Shown here piece by piece: positions 47,896 through 59,926 of a DNA stretch of 64,000 nucleotides. The DNA lies in NCBI GenBank assembly GCA_025201345.1, contig JAIXMG010000046.1:62001-126000 (forward strand). The letters run 5' to 3'. Both the position numbers and the translations under genes were made by a program. Origin of the DNA: Thamnidium elegans. Lineage: Eukaryota; Mucoromycota; Mucoromycetes; Mucorales; Mucoraceae. Numbering within the stretch: position 1 is the first letter of the stretch; each line of letters starts with the position of its first letter. Below the pieces are notes generated by a model. The model worked only from the letters and a program-made list of their open reading frames with translations, made no database searches and was not told the origin of the DNA.

Positions 47896-48712
47896 ATGGC
47901 TCGTGAAGAAGTAAACCCTGAAATTCAGTTTTCTTCAAAGAAAAACTTCAATTAGCGGGTTAGTGAACCAAAGGATTTCTCTGGTACTGTTTCTGAAGGT
48001 GGTGATTTGGGAAATGAAGCTTACGTTTGGTTACGCAAGTTTGAAAGGTTGAATACTACTGCTAAGATATCTGATGAAGAATCTCTCTTTTTGGTACGAA
48101 ATCATTTGGTTAAGAAAGCAGAAACTTGGTTTAATGTTGTTGGTGTAAAATGTAAATCTTGGGGTGAATTTGTCGTAGCTTTCAAAAAACAATATTTGGC
48201 TGACCAAGAAGATAAATGGTGGTATCAATTGCAAACTATGAAACAATTGGAAGGTGACTCAATTGATGATATTGCTCTGAAAATGGAGGAACTATTTGTT
48301 CTTTTGGATAATAAGAGCGATGCTTTCCAAATCAGAACGTTTTTGTCTGCCATCAAACCGGTAATTGCTTTTGAAGTCGAGAAGGATGGTACCCCTGGTT
48401 CTTTTGAAGAAGCTAAATCTAAGGCTAAACGTATTGAGAAAAGTTTTGTCAAGTACGAATTTAGCAGTGGCGGTGCTAAGGCTGGTGTAAATTTTGAAAC
48501 TAAGGATTTAAAAACCGAAAATTTTAAATTAAATCATGTAGCTAAGGAAGATCTTGTTTCCGACTCCGTTAGTGTTGCCAAGTCTGATATGTCTTCTTTG
48601 GTGGCTAAGTTAGAACAACTTAGTATCAATTTGGTGAAATTGAATGAAAATGCAAGTTATTCTAGACCTTCTGGTAACTTTAGACCTGCTTACGGAAATG
48701 CTCCTATGAATT
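47896..48712 (+). pseudogene. Retrotransposon gag fragment
   Basis: About 270 codons from ATG 47896, with an in-frame TAG at 47953. It holds the Ty3/gypsy-type gag (retrotrans_gag) layout: YVWLRKFERLN, AETWFNVVG, WGEFVVAFKKQY, then a Ser/Arg-rich tail RPSGNFRPAYGN. Zinc knuckle and pol are absent. The frame ends at MNS, where a CACTA transposon tip begins at 48713. Confidence 0.78.
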
Positions 48713-49112
48713 CACTAAGGCGAGCCAGAGCGTTGTATCGCTTACACAAGTGGTATCGCTAAAATTTGGCAGGGAAAAAAAAAATTATCGATGGAATTTC
48801 AATTTCCTTCTTTTTAATTACAGCTTTTGCGCATTTTCTCCAAATAGAAAAAAAAAAATGCTAACAAAATTCTAATTTTTTTTAAAAAAAAGGTTTCATC
48901 GGTCGAGGAAGCGATATCGCTCCATTTATCGCTAGATAATATATTTTTTTTTCATGTGGATTACTTTGTTAAAATTAATATTCCGCTCTAGTGAGTTCTT
49001 ATATAAAGCAAGTATTTTTTTTAATAAACGCCTGTATATTCTACTACTTTTTTTTTTTTTTTTACTTATTCCTTTAATTCGCAATACATACCGTTAACTG
49101 TAATAAAATAAG
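48713..49112 (-). mobile_element. Truncated CACTA transposon end, copy B
   Basis: Begins with the intact tip CACTAAGGCGAGCCAGAGCG, lacks ~30 bp found next in the full element, then matches the CACTA right end through GTTAACTGTAATAAAATAA. It interrupts the gag remnant. Confidence 0.8.
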
Positions 49113-49665
49113 GTTAAAAGCTAATATATGGCCACCGCTGGATCTGGAATAATTGAGAGGGTTAAAAAATTACTATAAAAGGCGATTTTTCTTGTGTAAC
49201 CTTCGTGTAACATACTGCCAGAATCATTTTTGAGAGTTTTTGGTTGATATCAATTTTTTCATTTATAGTCTTATTATTTATAATCAACAAGCCTCTATCG
49301 TACGTCGTTTGTTGAGAAGTCAATTAGAAACATAATACGCATCATTGAGAAACGTTTCTATTTATATTTAATATAATATATAATTTTAATTACTTGTTAT
49401 TAAATTTAATTGGCTGAAGTACAAGATAGGTTCCAGCGTGAAATACTAGATGGGAAATGAAGTAGTCAAAAATATGTAAGTGACAAAGTTGTAGCCGCTA
49501 ATTTTATGCATCTTTTTGAGTTAATGCATAAATCGCTAAAAATAAAATCCGGGCCGGAAATTAATTTAAACGCCGAATTAAATAATAAATAAACTCCGAA
49601 CCGGACAAAAAATATATCGTTGGAAAGCCACAAAAATTCTGCATTGGATAGCAAAATTAAATTTC
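49113..49665. repeat. Mosaic of repeats also present at 60.4-61.3 kb
   Basis: 49115-49258 (ATATATGGCCACCGCTGG...) matches 61105-61258 inverted. 49261-49347 is a reversed piece of the TGTTAT LTR-like repeat. 49348-49413 is a MITE fragment starting GAGAAACG. 49414-49665 (TGGGAAATGAAGTAGTC...) matches about 60370-60600 inverted. Confidence 0.65.
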
Positions 49666-50315
49666 TTTATAATTAAGTACAATCATCGTGGGAGAGATCA
49701 ATAGGTCTCAGGTATTTAATAGCGGCATGTGTATGACGTCTAGGTAAATATGAAGTTCAATGACTCTCCTAGGGCGTAGAAATACCTGATTCTATAATGT
49801 TAAAGCGCATTACTATATCTTAGATAGATAAATGTAAGGATGAATTAAAGAACGGTATATCACGAGAGATATAGAGGACCTAAAAATAAAAATAGAAATA
49901 AATATTTATCTATCTATTGAAGGGCAATAAGTTAAATGATATAACTGTACGCAAGATATTGTATACTTATGCTAGACTGATAGTACCACAGTATCGCAGA
50001 GTTTCTTGAATCATTCATGCAAATCTTTTATGCAGATCGCTCATGCAAATTGTTCATGCAGACGATTTATGCAAATCGTTCATGTATAATGAACTATGTG
50101 TAATGTAAATATCGGAAGCTAGATAAGAAATGGCTTGTAAAACAATTTATAAAGCCCAGTAAAGCGAATAATAGTATAACTGTTTAATGATACAAAAATA
50201 TAGTTAATGTTTTAAAAAGATTGGTTTATTTGAAAAGAATAAAGAGTATATAATATAAAAAGTTGTCAATAAAAAAAGCGAGTGAAAAAAAGACAAACAA
50301 AAAAAGATTAGATCT
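49666..50315. other. Gene-free stretch with a 13-bp tandem repeat
   Basis: No gene. At 50015-50085 about five copies of a 13-bp unit (TCATGCAAATCGT and variants) occur, each holding an ATGCA core. The 3' flank of the following minus-strand gene is at the right. Confidence 0.55.
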
Positions 50316-50763
50316 TTATGGTCTACGTGATGAAGAAGATCGTCCTCGTCCTCTATTAACTCTCGGTCTTCCACGTTGACGAGGTGGGGTGGTTGATGGA
50401 GCCTCTGAGATATGTCGATCTGCTTGATTACTATTTCTAGTAACTGGTACTGTTCGTCTTTCGGTACCCAATTCACTAACTCTTGATGTGGAAAAAGATG
50501 GGCAGCTAAAACTATAGTCAAAATACAGCGATAATATAACAAATTGAAATATAAACTTAAAACCAAGTTCTGTCAGGATCAGATAAAATCACGGCTTCGA
50601 CATTTTTATCACCAGTACGAGGTACTCTAGAGCCATAATTGGACCGAGCAATAATAGTAGGAAAAGAAGGGACTTCTGAAATAATGCTAGTATTAAGAGA
50701 GTTTTGTCTTCTACCACTACCGGCATAAGGTGTAACTGATCTGCTAGAATTACGAGTTGACAT
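50316..50763 (-). CDS. Small basic protein with AT-hook-like tail
   Basis: Two exons, 50763-50564 and 50511-50316, give 131 aa. Unspliced, the protein would end at DPDRTWF (68 aa). The intron (donor GTTTTAAG, a non-standard but GT start; acceptor GACTATAG) restores the frame into a Ser/Thr/Arg-rich end that includes RQRGRPRVNRGRGR, a match to the AT-hook core (RGRP) followed by RG repeats, suggesting minor-groove DNA or RNA binding. The N-terminus is Ser/Arg-rich (MSTRNSSRSVTPYAGSGRR). No catalytic domain. No retroelement hallmark surrounds it closely, so it may be a host gene. Family not recognised; the weak donor is the main doubt. Confidence 0.55.
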
Positions 50764-52247
50764 TGTCTAAGATCTTAATTGTAATCGAGTAATGTAAGTA
50801 GATTTGAGTTAAATTAGACGAATGAGTGAAATGAATGTCGAATAGTTGTTTAAAAGTAGTTGCAAAGGTGAAATAGTAAAGCGAAAGTGTTGTTTAGTTA
50901 TTATAGAAACAAGGAATTATGTTAGATACTACGTTTACGAGTAAACATAATAGAAAAAAAACTTACATGAAAGAAAAGAGGGTTTTTATCTTTTTAGATA
51001 AAAAAACCTTTTTTATGAGTAGCTTTCGAAGTCACAAAAAAAACCACTCATTAAATTTAACAAAATAGCTTTAGTAAACGTACTTATATCCCCAAAGTCC
51101 TCGGCCAAAAGAGAAATTACATGATATTAATATCATATTTCACGAAAAATATATAAAGAGTAGCCTTATTGAAGCTACATGGACGGATATCCTTTTATAT
51201 TATAAATTAAAACATTATTTAAAATACATCATAAATAAAATGTTGATCTTTATCCAAAACTAAAAGGTTTGCTCTTGTGATAAAATAATTTATTTTATAT
51301 ATATAATTCTGATTTATTTATATCTATAGAATATAAAGACGATATGTTAATTTTAAAAATGTAGTATGTCCGATAATATAAAAAGATATATTTATTGAAA
51401 ATAATTGATTAAGGGATCATAGATATCCTTCATGGATACAATAATGTGTTGAACATAATAATTGCTAAAGACGATGTCTATACCAGCATTTTAAATCATT
51501 AAAGTACACTTTAAATCGCCCAAAATGCCTAGAATCAAGTAAAAATCGAATAAATTCAAAATGCACTAAACGCTACCAGAATCAATTTAAAATGGTAAGG
51601 CTTTTACTCTAATATACCTGTGCATAAAGTACGTATATTTCTAAAAGAAAATATAGTTGTATCATCTATAGTTTTAAAGATATCGAATAAAGTAATTTAC
51701 TTTGACACATTTTAGACGTCAACTGTGAGCTCCGATCATAAGATATAGACATATAAACTGCAGTTTATTAGTGCTATTTTTTATTCCCTTTTCAATGATA
51801 GTATTTTGGAAACATTATCGGCATATTTGACGAAGTTATGATTTTTTCGGAGAGCGAAAAAACAAACAAAATTATCGATATCAAGGTTAATAATTCATAT
51901 AAATGTAAAATATTTATATCATATAAAAGACAAAAACTAGCCGCTTAATATATATCTATTGTATGCTTATTAAAAGCTATTTACGAAATTATACTTTAAT
52001 TTATCGTAATAATAAACAAAATTAGATATATACCTCTTCGTTGTAATTTTTATTTTGTAATTATAAAATTATTTTTCTACTAAGTAAAAACGTTTAAAAT
52101 TTATTTCAATAGAATATACTACGTTTCTCTTTTAAAATATATAAAATATATACCTCTAGTACATTTAGATTGAAAGTTATAAGCAAAAAACAAAATAAAA
52201 AATGCGAAAAAAAAGCAAATTTTTTAAAAATAAAAAATTGATAAAAC
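50764..52247. other. Gene-free AT-rich region
   Basis: No gene or clear repeat. Short frames only. The first 200 bp may be the promoter of the small basic gene. Confidence 0.5.
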
Positions 52248-52318
52248 GTTTTCCGGGAATTGAACCGGGACCATCATAATGCTGAGCTAATGCTCTACAA
52301 GTTGGACTAGGAAGACGA
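52248..52318 (-). other. tRNA-like sequence with Pol III A and B boxes
   Basis: On the minus strand, TAGTCCAACTTG fits a box A and GGTTCAATTCC is an exact box B, with a T-arm CCGGTTCAATTCCCGG. The acceptor arms do not pair and no proper anticodon arm forms. It is a degenerate tRNA or the head of a SINE rather than a working tRNA. Confidence 0.5.
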
Positions 52319-52326
52319 GTTGTTAT

Positions 52327-52894
52327 TGTGACGAGGAGATTTTGGTGACGTAATTGCTTTAGTAACACTTTCACACGTGACATTCACGTGTTTTGAATCT
52401 TTGAGTGCTATGTGGTGTATTTGGTGAATAGTTATAATAGTTTTGCCGTGGTTTATATTTTCTTGTTTGAGTTCCGAACTTCTGGTCCTGTCTGTGTTTC
52501 TTTTTTTTGATGTTCTCGGCGTTTGTATATTCTCGATTATAGATCAAATCGTGTTTACTTTGGTTCTTATCACTTCTTTTGTTACTTCTTTTTGTTACTT
52601 CTTTTTTTTGTTGTCGTTTTCTCTCGGTCTTTGTATTTTACTTAATTATTGATCATTTCGTGTTTGCTTTGGTTCCTGTCGCTACTTTGTTACTTTATTT
52701 ACTGATTCGTGGTAAATTTTTCCTGTCTTACTTTAAATAATTATGAACAACTTTAATAGATAATATAGATATTATTTTAGAATTGAAAACTATTTAAGAA
52801 AACGCATAGTTATGAAATAAACATTATCTTTACTCTCTTTAATATAACTTTTAATCGTTAATCGATTTTTGTTCCTTTACTTATTTTGATACTA
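52327..52894 (+). repeat. LTR-like repeat arm disrupted by the CACTA element
   Basis: Starts TGTGACGAGGAG and matches 61579-62143 inverted. Its continuation on the other side of the CACTA element (59944-60100) matches 61425-61575 inverted. So one repeat of about 720 bp was split by the transposon, while the inverted copy stayed empty. A short frame inside (52443-52652) occurs in both copies but has no known motif. Confidence 0.8.
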
Positions 52895-52908
52895 CACTAA
52901 GGCGAGCC

Positions 52909-53110
52909 CCAGCGATCACATCGATAATTTTATCGCTATCGCTAATCGGCATCGCTAAAATTATCGATGTTAGCGACAGCGATAAATTTAAGCGATATCG
53001 ATAAATATATCGATGGCGCTAAAAAACAGCGGTATCGATAAATTTATCGATACCGCTTAAAAACAGCGATACCGCTACAATTATCGATGGCGTTAAAACA
53101 CAGCTTTATC
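52909..53110. promoter_or_regulatory. CACTA left subterminal repeat array
   Basis: About two dozen hexamers of the ATCGAT / AGCGAT / ATCGCT type on both strands, several as palindromes (AGCGATATCGAT). In plant CACTA elements, subterminal repeats bind the element's TnpA-type protein. By analogy these may be binding sites for the companion protein of this element. Confidence 0.6.
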
Positions 53111-53193
53111 GTTTGAGTTTATTTAAATCTCAATAATTTTTGTCCATTAATAAAAAAAAAAGCATTGCAGTATATATCGGATCCATTAAAAGG

Positions 53194-53399
53194 TTATGGA
53201 ATAAAATAGTTATTTAATAAAACGGCAATATTATAGTACATTTTGTAATATAGATTTATTAAATAAAAAAAAAAATATATGGAAAAAAAAAGTGGAATAT
53301 ATTATTTATATGTGAATTTTGTTGTTATTCTACATTGTATACAGAAGAGGAAGGTATATGTATTTTATAGTTCGGTCTTATTTTTTATATAAGCAAAAA
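53194..53399. repeat. 207-bp dispersed repeat, second copy
   Basis: Matches 18714-18920 in the same orientation in the window. Here it lies between the subterminal array and the companion gene. Confidence 0.7.
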
Positions 53400-53884
53400 A
53401 TAAATAGAGCACGGCCAACAACGTAGAAGATAAAAGCAATACTCTTGAGAAATAAGCTATCAATGTATTGAGTAAAAAAAAAAAAAAAAGCGTCAGAATA
53501 CAGTGTAAGTTTAAATTTAAGCATATAGTTACATTATTAGAACCAAATTAGTCCGGTCGATAGCAAAAGGACTTACAGTAAAGCCCTATATATTGTAAGT
53601 AGTAACAGAAATACTAGATAGATAAAGTAAGCATAATTTAGTGTTATAGCTATTTAATTATAGTAAATGACTATTCATCTTACCTCATTTCAAAAAATTA
53701 TGACATGACTGACATGACACAAGATGTACAAAGTCCAACAACAAAAGAAATTTTATTTTATTTTGTCGAAAAGAAGAAAAAAGAAAAAGGAAGTGACGAA
53801 AAAAAAAAAAAAGGAAAAGGAAAAGGAAAGAAAATAGAAGTATTTATATTTTCTTTTTAAAAAAAAACCGAAAAAAAAAACCAA

Positions 53885-54896
53885 TCAATAGTGTCTTCGC
53901 TGGGCGGGACTGCCATCATCTCGGTCCTCAGCAAGTCTTCTTTTTTCAGCAATACTTACCTGTTGGGAATCAATTTCTTCTTGTAAGTTTGAGATTGAAA
54001 AAGACTCCCCGACGTCAACCTAATAATACAATAAAAAAAAAGGTGAATAATACTAATATTTATAAAATAAACAATTAACAAATAACTTACGACTGGTCTC
54101 TTGCTCTTCTTTCTTTTTCCATCATTACGGATAGCAACGGACAGCAAATGAAACGTTACCCAAGAATCAAGAACAAGATTCAAGGGCAAACAAGCTTCAA
54201 TTGTCAATGTCTCCAAGACAATGTGTTCGACCACAAAGCTTGTAGTGACCTGCTCATCCGCGCTTAATCCGCTCCAGAGAAAGTCAAGACCCTTATCTGC
54301 ATACTTGGTACGACAGAACAAGATTATCAAGGCATTGGTGTTGTTGTACCTATCATTTGCATCTTGTTCCCGTGCAGCCGTTTCTTCGTCGACCGTCGAC
54401 ATGCCATATTGGACATTGGTCTCTTCCAACCAAAGGATGCACATGGCGATGATCAGGAGCCTTTCAGATTTTGCTCCAGTTATTCTCTTCATGGCATCCT
54501 TCCCGTAGCGACGGTTACCACGGTTACTTCTGGCATTACTGTTGATCTCTTCAAGTTTATCTTGGTCATTCAAGATATCAAAAGAGACAGGCTCAACAAA
54601 TCTGTTGCTAGATGAGCTTGAATCTTAATATATAATAATTAGAATCGAGTAGAACATCAGTACTATATATCTTTTATATTGGTCGAAGAATTACCTGAAC
54701 CTAAAGAGACCGAGCGAGCAGAGAAGCTTCTACCACCTTGCAGAATGGCCAATATATTTGATAACATACTCTTCATTTCACTTACTTCTTCGATAAGTGA
54801 TTCGATTTTTGCAGAATCCGAAGTAGTGTTCTCGTTGAATAACGCGTCTTGTAAGAAGTTAGAAGAGTCCCAAGAAAGTTCGTTGTTGTTGGACAT
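53885..54896 (-). CDS. CACTA element companion protein (ORF1), unknown family
   Basis: Exons 54896-54695, 54623-54091 and 54019-53885 give 289 aa. Residues about 28-55 (SAKIESLIEEVSEMKSMLSN) look like a short coiled coil. A charged middle (NARSNRGNRRYGKDAMKR) precedes a predicted helical core from LLIIAMCILWLEE to DSWVTFHLLSVA. A basic stretch DGKRKKSKRP is a likely nuclear signal, and the end is acidic/basic (EKRRLAEDRDDGSPAQRR). No enzyme motif is seen. It is transcribed away from the transposase, sharing an ~860-bp promoter region. Plant CACTA elements carry a second DNA-binding protein (TnpA), so this may be its counterpart; that is inference. A broken copy at 17927-18490 conserves the same exon-intron junction, supporting the model. 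Confidence 0.85.
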
Positions 54897-55754
54897 TATT
54901 GTAGTATATTCGATTTTTTAGGAGTGGGTAAAAAGGAAATGAGTATTTTTTTTTTTTATGAAAACATCGGTTTAAATAGAATTGTTAAAAAAAATTTTTA
55001 CTTGAGACATCGCCAAGAGAAAGAACAAATATCTTTATCAGTAACATCTATTTGAAACAGAAACCAAACCACATCTAAAAAAAAAAAAAGAAAAAAAAAA
55101 GGCACCGATGATGATCATATACTTCAAAACAATTGTATTGGCCAAGTCTATATAAAATTTAAGTTAGTTGAAAAGTTTATTCATAGTACATGTACCTTTT
55201 ATATATATATATATATATTTACTTTATAGTATTGAGCTACGTTCTTCATTTCGACTCTTCCATTGTATGTTATTGATTCAGATGTGTTTGGCTATTGTAT
55301 AAAATATCTTGATTGAATTTGTTTCTTTTGGATCCTAACACTTCCTTTTTTTTTTGCAGGCCCTGGTTTCAGCATAAATTTTTAATTGGAAGTTGGCTAA
55401 TCAATTTGAAATGTTTTCCAATCAAGCGTGTCTATTATAATTATTGATTTTTTTTGTAAAAAGACAATCAAAGATCTCAATGAGTGGTCTACTATTTCGA
55501 AATTGATTTCCAGAGATAAAGAAAAAATCTACCGTGAAACAATTTTTTTTTTTTTTTTTTTTTTTTTGCAGTAAAGATAAGAAAGCTCTCCATGAGTGGT
55601 TCCGAATACGATTTCCATATTGATTTCTTGAGATAATGATAACGTAAATATATTGCCTTGAAACATTTTTTTTTTAAAAAAAAGTAAATATTTTTAGTAT
55701 AAAAGCAGATATAAAAATATTCCAAATTATATTACATTATATTTCTGCTTAAAC
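54897..55754. promoter_or_regulatory. Divergent promoter region inside the CACTA element
   Basis: Non-coding region between the two divergent genes, with TATATATA runs near 55200-55220, several A/T homopolymers, and a TATAAAAG-like box at about 55700, some 55 bp before the transposase ATG. Confidence 0.5.
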
Positions 55755-58700
55755 ATGTCTTCTTATGTCCCCAGCAAACGTACCCGTGTCTCTGGAAGTA
55801 ATATCAAATACGTTCACCAGCTCCTTCTTCAAAAGGCAAGGTCCGCCGTCACACCCGCCCCTCTTGTTGTAAATACCGAAAACGAAAGCTCGTATGAATA
55901 TGACTGTGGCGACTATATTGATTTCGATGATGAACAAGAAACAAATGAGCATGCTACCAGTGATGTTTTAGAGAACGAAGGTAAGAATTAATCATATACT
56001 GTATATAATTTAGCCATTTTACTTACATATACATTAAAGCAGATCAATCCGACTTTCCTGATTTCTTGTTTGTTGATCCCGCTACCACAACTGAAAATGA
56101 CAATACAATACTTGAAGATACTGACCAGGTTGATGGTGATATTAAATATAAATTGAATGTTCCAAAATTCCCATTCACTACAATCGAAAGATACAGTATA
56201 ATGTTTGAAGAAGTATGCGATACGTACAACATCAGTCGCGAAGGCTCAAGAGCGTTAAGACATTTAATCAATATGATGATAGCAGACAACACGTTAGGTA
56301 AATAATTTCAAACTACTACATAGATTCAATAAGAGACTAATATATACAATTTTTCTAAAAAAAAAAATTAAAAAATACCTCATATATTGACAGATTGTAC
56401 TAACAAGCTTTTGAGCCATGATACTTGTAACAGTCTCGTTAAAAACGCCGTACCTCTGGCTATGACACGAAAATTCGATATCTGTATCAATGCGTGTTAC
56501 TTATATAGTACCGAAGATATCCATCTTCTCAACTGTCCAGTGTGTCATACGGCTAGATCCTCCGCCAAGGTTACCAAGATGATTTCTATTTCGGACAAGA
56601 TCGTCGAAATGCTTCTTTCAGACGAAATCCGTACAAACTTAATAGAACGCCAGGTCGAAGTAGCCGAGCATATAACAAGGACCAGTGACACATATGCAGA
56701 TATCTACGATGGTGATATCTTTAGAAGCTTGTATAACAATCAGATTATAAACAATGATGAAAATATATTAAATATTTACCTCAAAGTTGATATTGACGGG
56801 TTCACCTCTTCTTCGTCTCATTCTTCAATGGTAATGGTCCACGCTGTTATCTTAAATTTAGATTCATCAGAAAGGTATTAACATTAAAAAAAAAAAAGTA
56901 CCAATCGAGGCAAAGTACTAATATAAGTCATACAACCACCTTATTTCATAGATATAAACGGAATGCGACCTTTCAAATAGCTGTTCTCCCTGGAAAGTCA
57001 AAAGCTGATTTTAATTCCTTTTTAAAGCCTATTGTCGATGAAATCAAGATGCTTTCAGAAAAAACCATTGTCATTCAAACAGATAATAGTGAAACACCCA
57101 TACGCTGTAAAGTATATCTTCTTTTTGTAAATGGTGACGGCATAGAATGTAATAGACTTATGAATTTCTCCGGTCATACAGGGTACTTATATTGATATAT
57201 GAATAAACCATGTCGATTTTCAGCTAACTTTCTTTTTCTTAAGCACGTTTGGTTGCCGCTTTTGCTTAAGCCATGGGTTGCATAGAGTGGAGGGCCCTCC
57301 AAATACAAGAAGAAGTGGAATGTACTTTCCTAATCGTGATGCCCCATTGAGATCTAAAGAAAGTTTATTACTAGAAGACACAAGCTCAATTTACGTATGT
57401 TATTTATTTATTTATTTTTTTTAAAAAAGAAAATACTCACAGAATTCGCCCTATTTCTTTTAGCAAAACAATACATACGGCATTAAAAAACCAACCATAT
57501 TCGGATCACTGAATACATATACAGGTTCCTGCATGTTCGGTTTTGATGAGCTTCACGGTATATCAAATGTCGCCAAATTGCTTTTTGATCTGATATCTCC
57601 TCGGTATAACACAAGTTTTAAGTTTTATGGTAACGAATCGCTTTATCCATTCCAGTTATCCAATGCAAAATTCGATTGTTTAAATACTAGCATGCAAAAA
57701 TCTCGAATGTATATACCAGCCGGCGTGTTTCAAGGTAGTTTTCATCCTGTCAATCCTTTGAACGTGAAGAGTCTCTATCGCTCAATTGACTGGATAACGT
57801 GGCTTGTTTTTGTAGTACCCACGCTTGTAGTTGGCTTGTTCGATGATGCAGATATCAGGGTTGCTGTCCTCGCTTTGACTCGTGCCTGTTCAATTTCATT
57901 ACAATGGGTGGTATCTAAAGATGATATTTTAGAAATTGAATCGTAAGTGAAAAGTGATTGAGAAAAAAAATGTCTAAATATAATAATATCTAACATACTC
58001 TGGTTAAAAAATAGATCCCTAGAAAAATGGTATCGTTGTATAGATCAATATATTGCCAATAACGCACTTTCCAAATCGGTATACAAATCTTCTATGCATC
58101 ACCTTTTCCATATACCACAAATTATTCGACAATGTTCTTCCTTGAGAAATATAAGTGTTCGAAGCATGGAAAGAGAAATTGGTAATTATAAAAAGAAGAT
58201 GAGAGCAAGAGTTGATGCAGAAGCAAACGCCTTGAATGTAATTGAGCGAATTGCCAGGTTCAAGTTCTTAGATACAACAAAGATGATGGATTTCTCAACT
58301 CTTTACAATCGAAATCCCCAAAGTCAGTCAAAAGGTTTTATTTATCATCCTCTCACATACATCGACAACTGTAAAGACTATCCTCAACTTTGGGAGCCGT
58401 TTTCTTCTCCAGTTATAATTTCAAGAAACTCGGCTGTTGATAGCTCTATTGAAGGTTTGATTAGAATGGATAAATTTATACAGGCCATTAGTTCTTACAA
58501 ACGACGATATCTGGGCATCACTAAAGGACGTCCTCTTACTTTAAACTTGGATATGGAAATAACGCCTGCAGCTAAATTATGGCTTGATTCACATGTGCAG
58601 ACATCCACGTTGTTTAAGAAAAAACACCCATCTAGAAACAATAGAGGAGGGGAATATATAATGTTTGAGTCAAGCGTAAAAAAAAGGTATGCTTTGATAT

Positions 58701-59135
58701 GTATATATATACTTGCTTCGTTACCATTACTAGCTTTTCCATTTATCATTTGATATTATTAGGGTGCGTAACCGTTTACAATCCATTTCCAACTGGTATG
58801 TCGCCAAGGTACTTTTCTTTTTCGAAATCGACTTGGAGCTTCCGGAAAGTAGAAGTTGTGGTAGCTTTTACGCGGTGGTGGAAGTTATGAAGTCTCATAA
58901 AACTTCACCTTACTCGAAATGTATACCCTTGGTTCACCCTTTTCCCGCGAACGAGACAAAAAAATACGCTGTGATCGACGTTGGTGATATTTTATCAGTT
59001 GTTGGGTTGATTCAAAAAACTGATTTGGTAAATAACCAGGCTCAATCTTCCAACTGGTTCTACGTGATTTCACCATCAACTGCCTTCGATCGAGACATGT
59101 CCATTAACACAGGCAAGATTAGTGACCTGTTGTAG
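55755..59135 (+). CDS. CACTA transposase, Tnp2-like, apparently intact
   Basis: Eight exons close in frame: 55755-55980, 56040-56297, 56394-56874, 56952-57182, 57244-57397, 57464-57942, 58015-58686, 58763-59135, giving 957 aa. All introns are 59-96 bp with GTAAG/GTATT-type donors. Residues 192-212 (CINACYLYS...CPVC) form the four-cysteine finger typical of Tnp2. VDIDGF (~293-298), VHAVILNL (~310-317), LKPIVDEIKML (~346-356) and TDNS follow the family's catalytic region. SGHTGTFGCRFC (~395-406) is its conserved GH-x-G-x-x-GC-x-x-C block. A long helical C-terminal region follows, with no added domain recognised. It would cut and rejoin the element at its CACTA tips. No stop or frameshift is seen, so activity is plausible. 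Confidence 0.9.
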
Positions 59136-59670
59136 TGCAGTAGGTTTTTTTCGGTTAAAGTATTTCCTCTCTCTCTCTCTATGTATATATTTATAAAAAT
59201 GAATAAAAAGAGTATTTTTTTTTATTTTTTTTGTTTACAAAAAAAAAGATATAAACATAAATTGATTGTGACTGGGCAATTCATCATGCTTTCTATGTTT
59301 GTAGTCATCTATAGCTGAGCATAATCCAAAGTAAACCTTAGTTCTTCACACTCGGCAAACTTGCATATAGTTATCGTCATCTTAATTGTTTTCTTTCTAT
59401 TCAATCTTTTTGCAGCAACATTTTTTTTACGTTTCTCGTCGTAAAAAAAAAGGATTTTTTAGCGTTATCTTTAGTGTCAACACTAGTAAGAGGTCTTTAT
59501 TTTATTAAAGTTAACGGTATGTATTGCGAATTAAAGGAATAAGTAAAAAAAAAAAAAAAAAAAAAAGTGGTAGAATATACAGGCGTTTATTAAAAAAAAA
59601 ATACTTGCTTTATATAAGAACTCACTAGAGCGGAATATTAATTTTAACAAAGTAATCCACATGAAAAAAA
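59136..59670. other. 3' region of the CACTA element
   Basis: Non-coding. It contains a (CT)n run near 59168-59180 and the segment (from about 59330) that is duplicated in the truncated copies at 17156 and 48713. Confidence 0.6.
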
Positions 59671-59926
59671 AATATATATATTATCTAGCGATAAATGGAG
59701 CGATATCGCTTCCTCGACCGATGAAACCTTTATTTTTTAAAAAATTAGAATTTTGTTAGCATTCTTTTTTTTTCTATTTGGAGAAAATGCGCAAAAGCTG
59801 TAATTAAAAAGAAGGAAATTGAAATTCCATCGATAATTTTTTTTTTCCCTGCCAAATTTTATCGATATCGCTTGTGTAAGCGATACAACGCTCCCACAAC
59901 CGCCATCGCTTAGATATTATCGCTCT
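59671..59926. promoter_or_regulatory. CACTA right subterminal repeat array
   Basis: AGCGAT/ATCGCT/ATCGAT words and the palindrome AGCGATATCGCT, matching the type of array at the left end though arranged differently and split by an A/T-rich spacer. Confidence 0.6.

Noticed and set aside
49466..49654. 62-codon minus-strand frame in repeat DNA
   Set aside because: The matching repeat copy near 60.4 kb does not keep the frame.
52248..52318. A working tRNA gene
   Set aside because: Boxes A and B are present but acceptor and anticodon stems do not form.
52443..52652. 69-codon frame also present inverted at 61818-62027
   Set aside because: Conserved only because it lies in a duplicated LTR-like repeat; the product is low-complexity hydrophobic.
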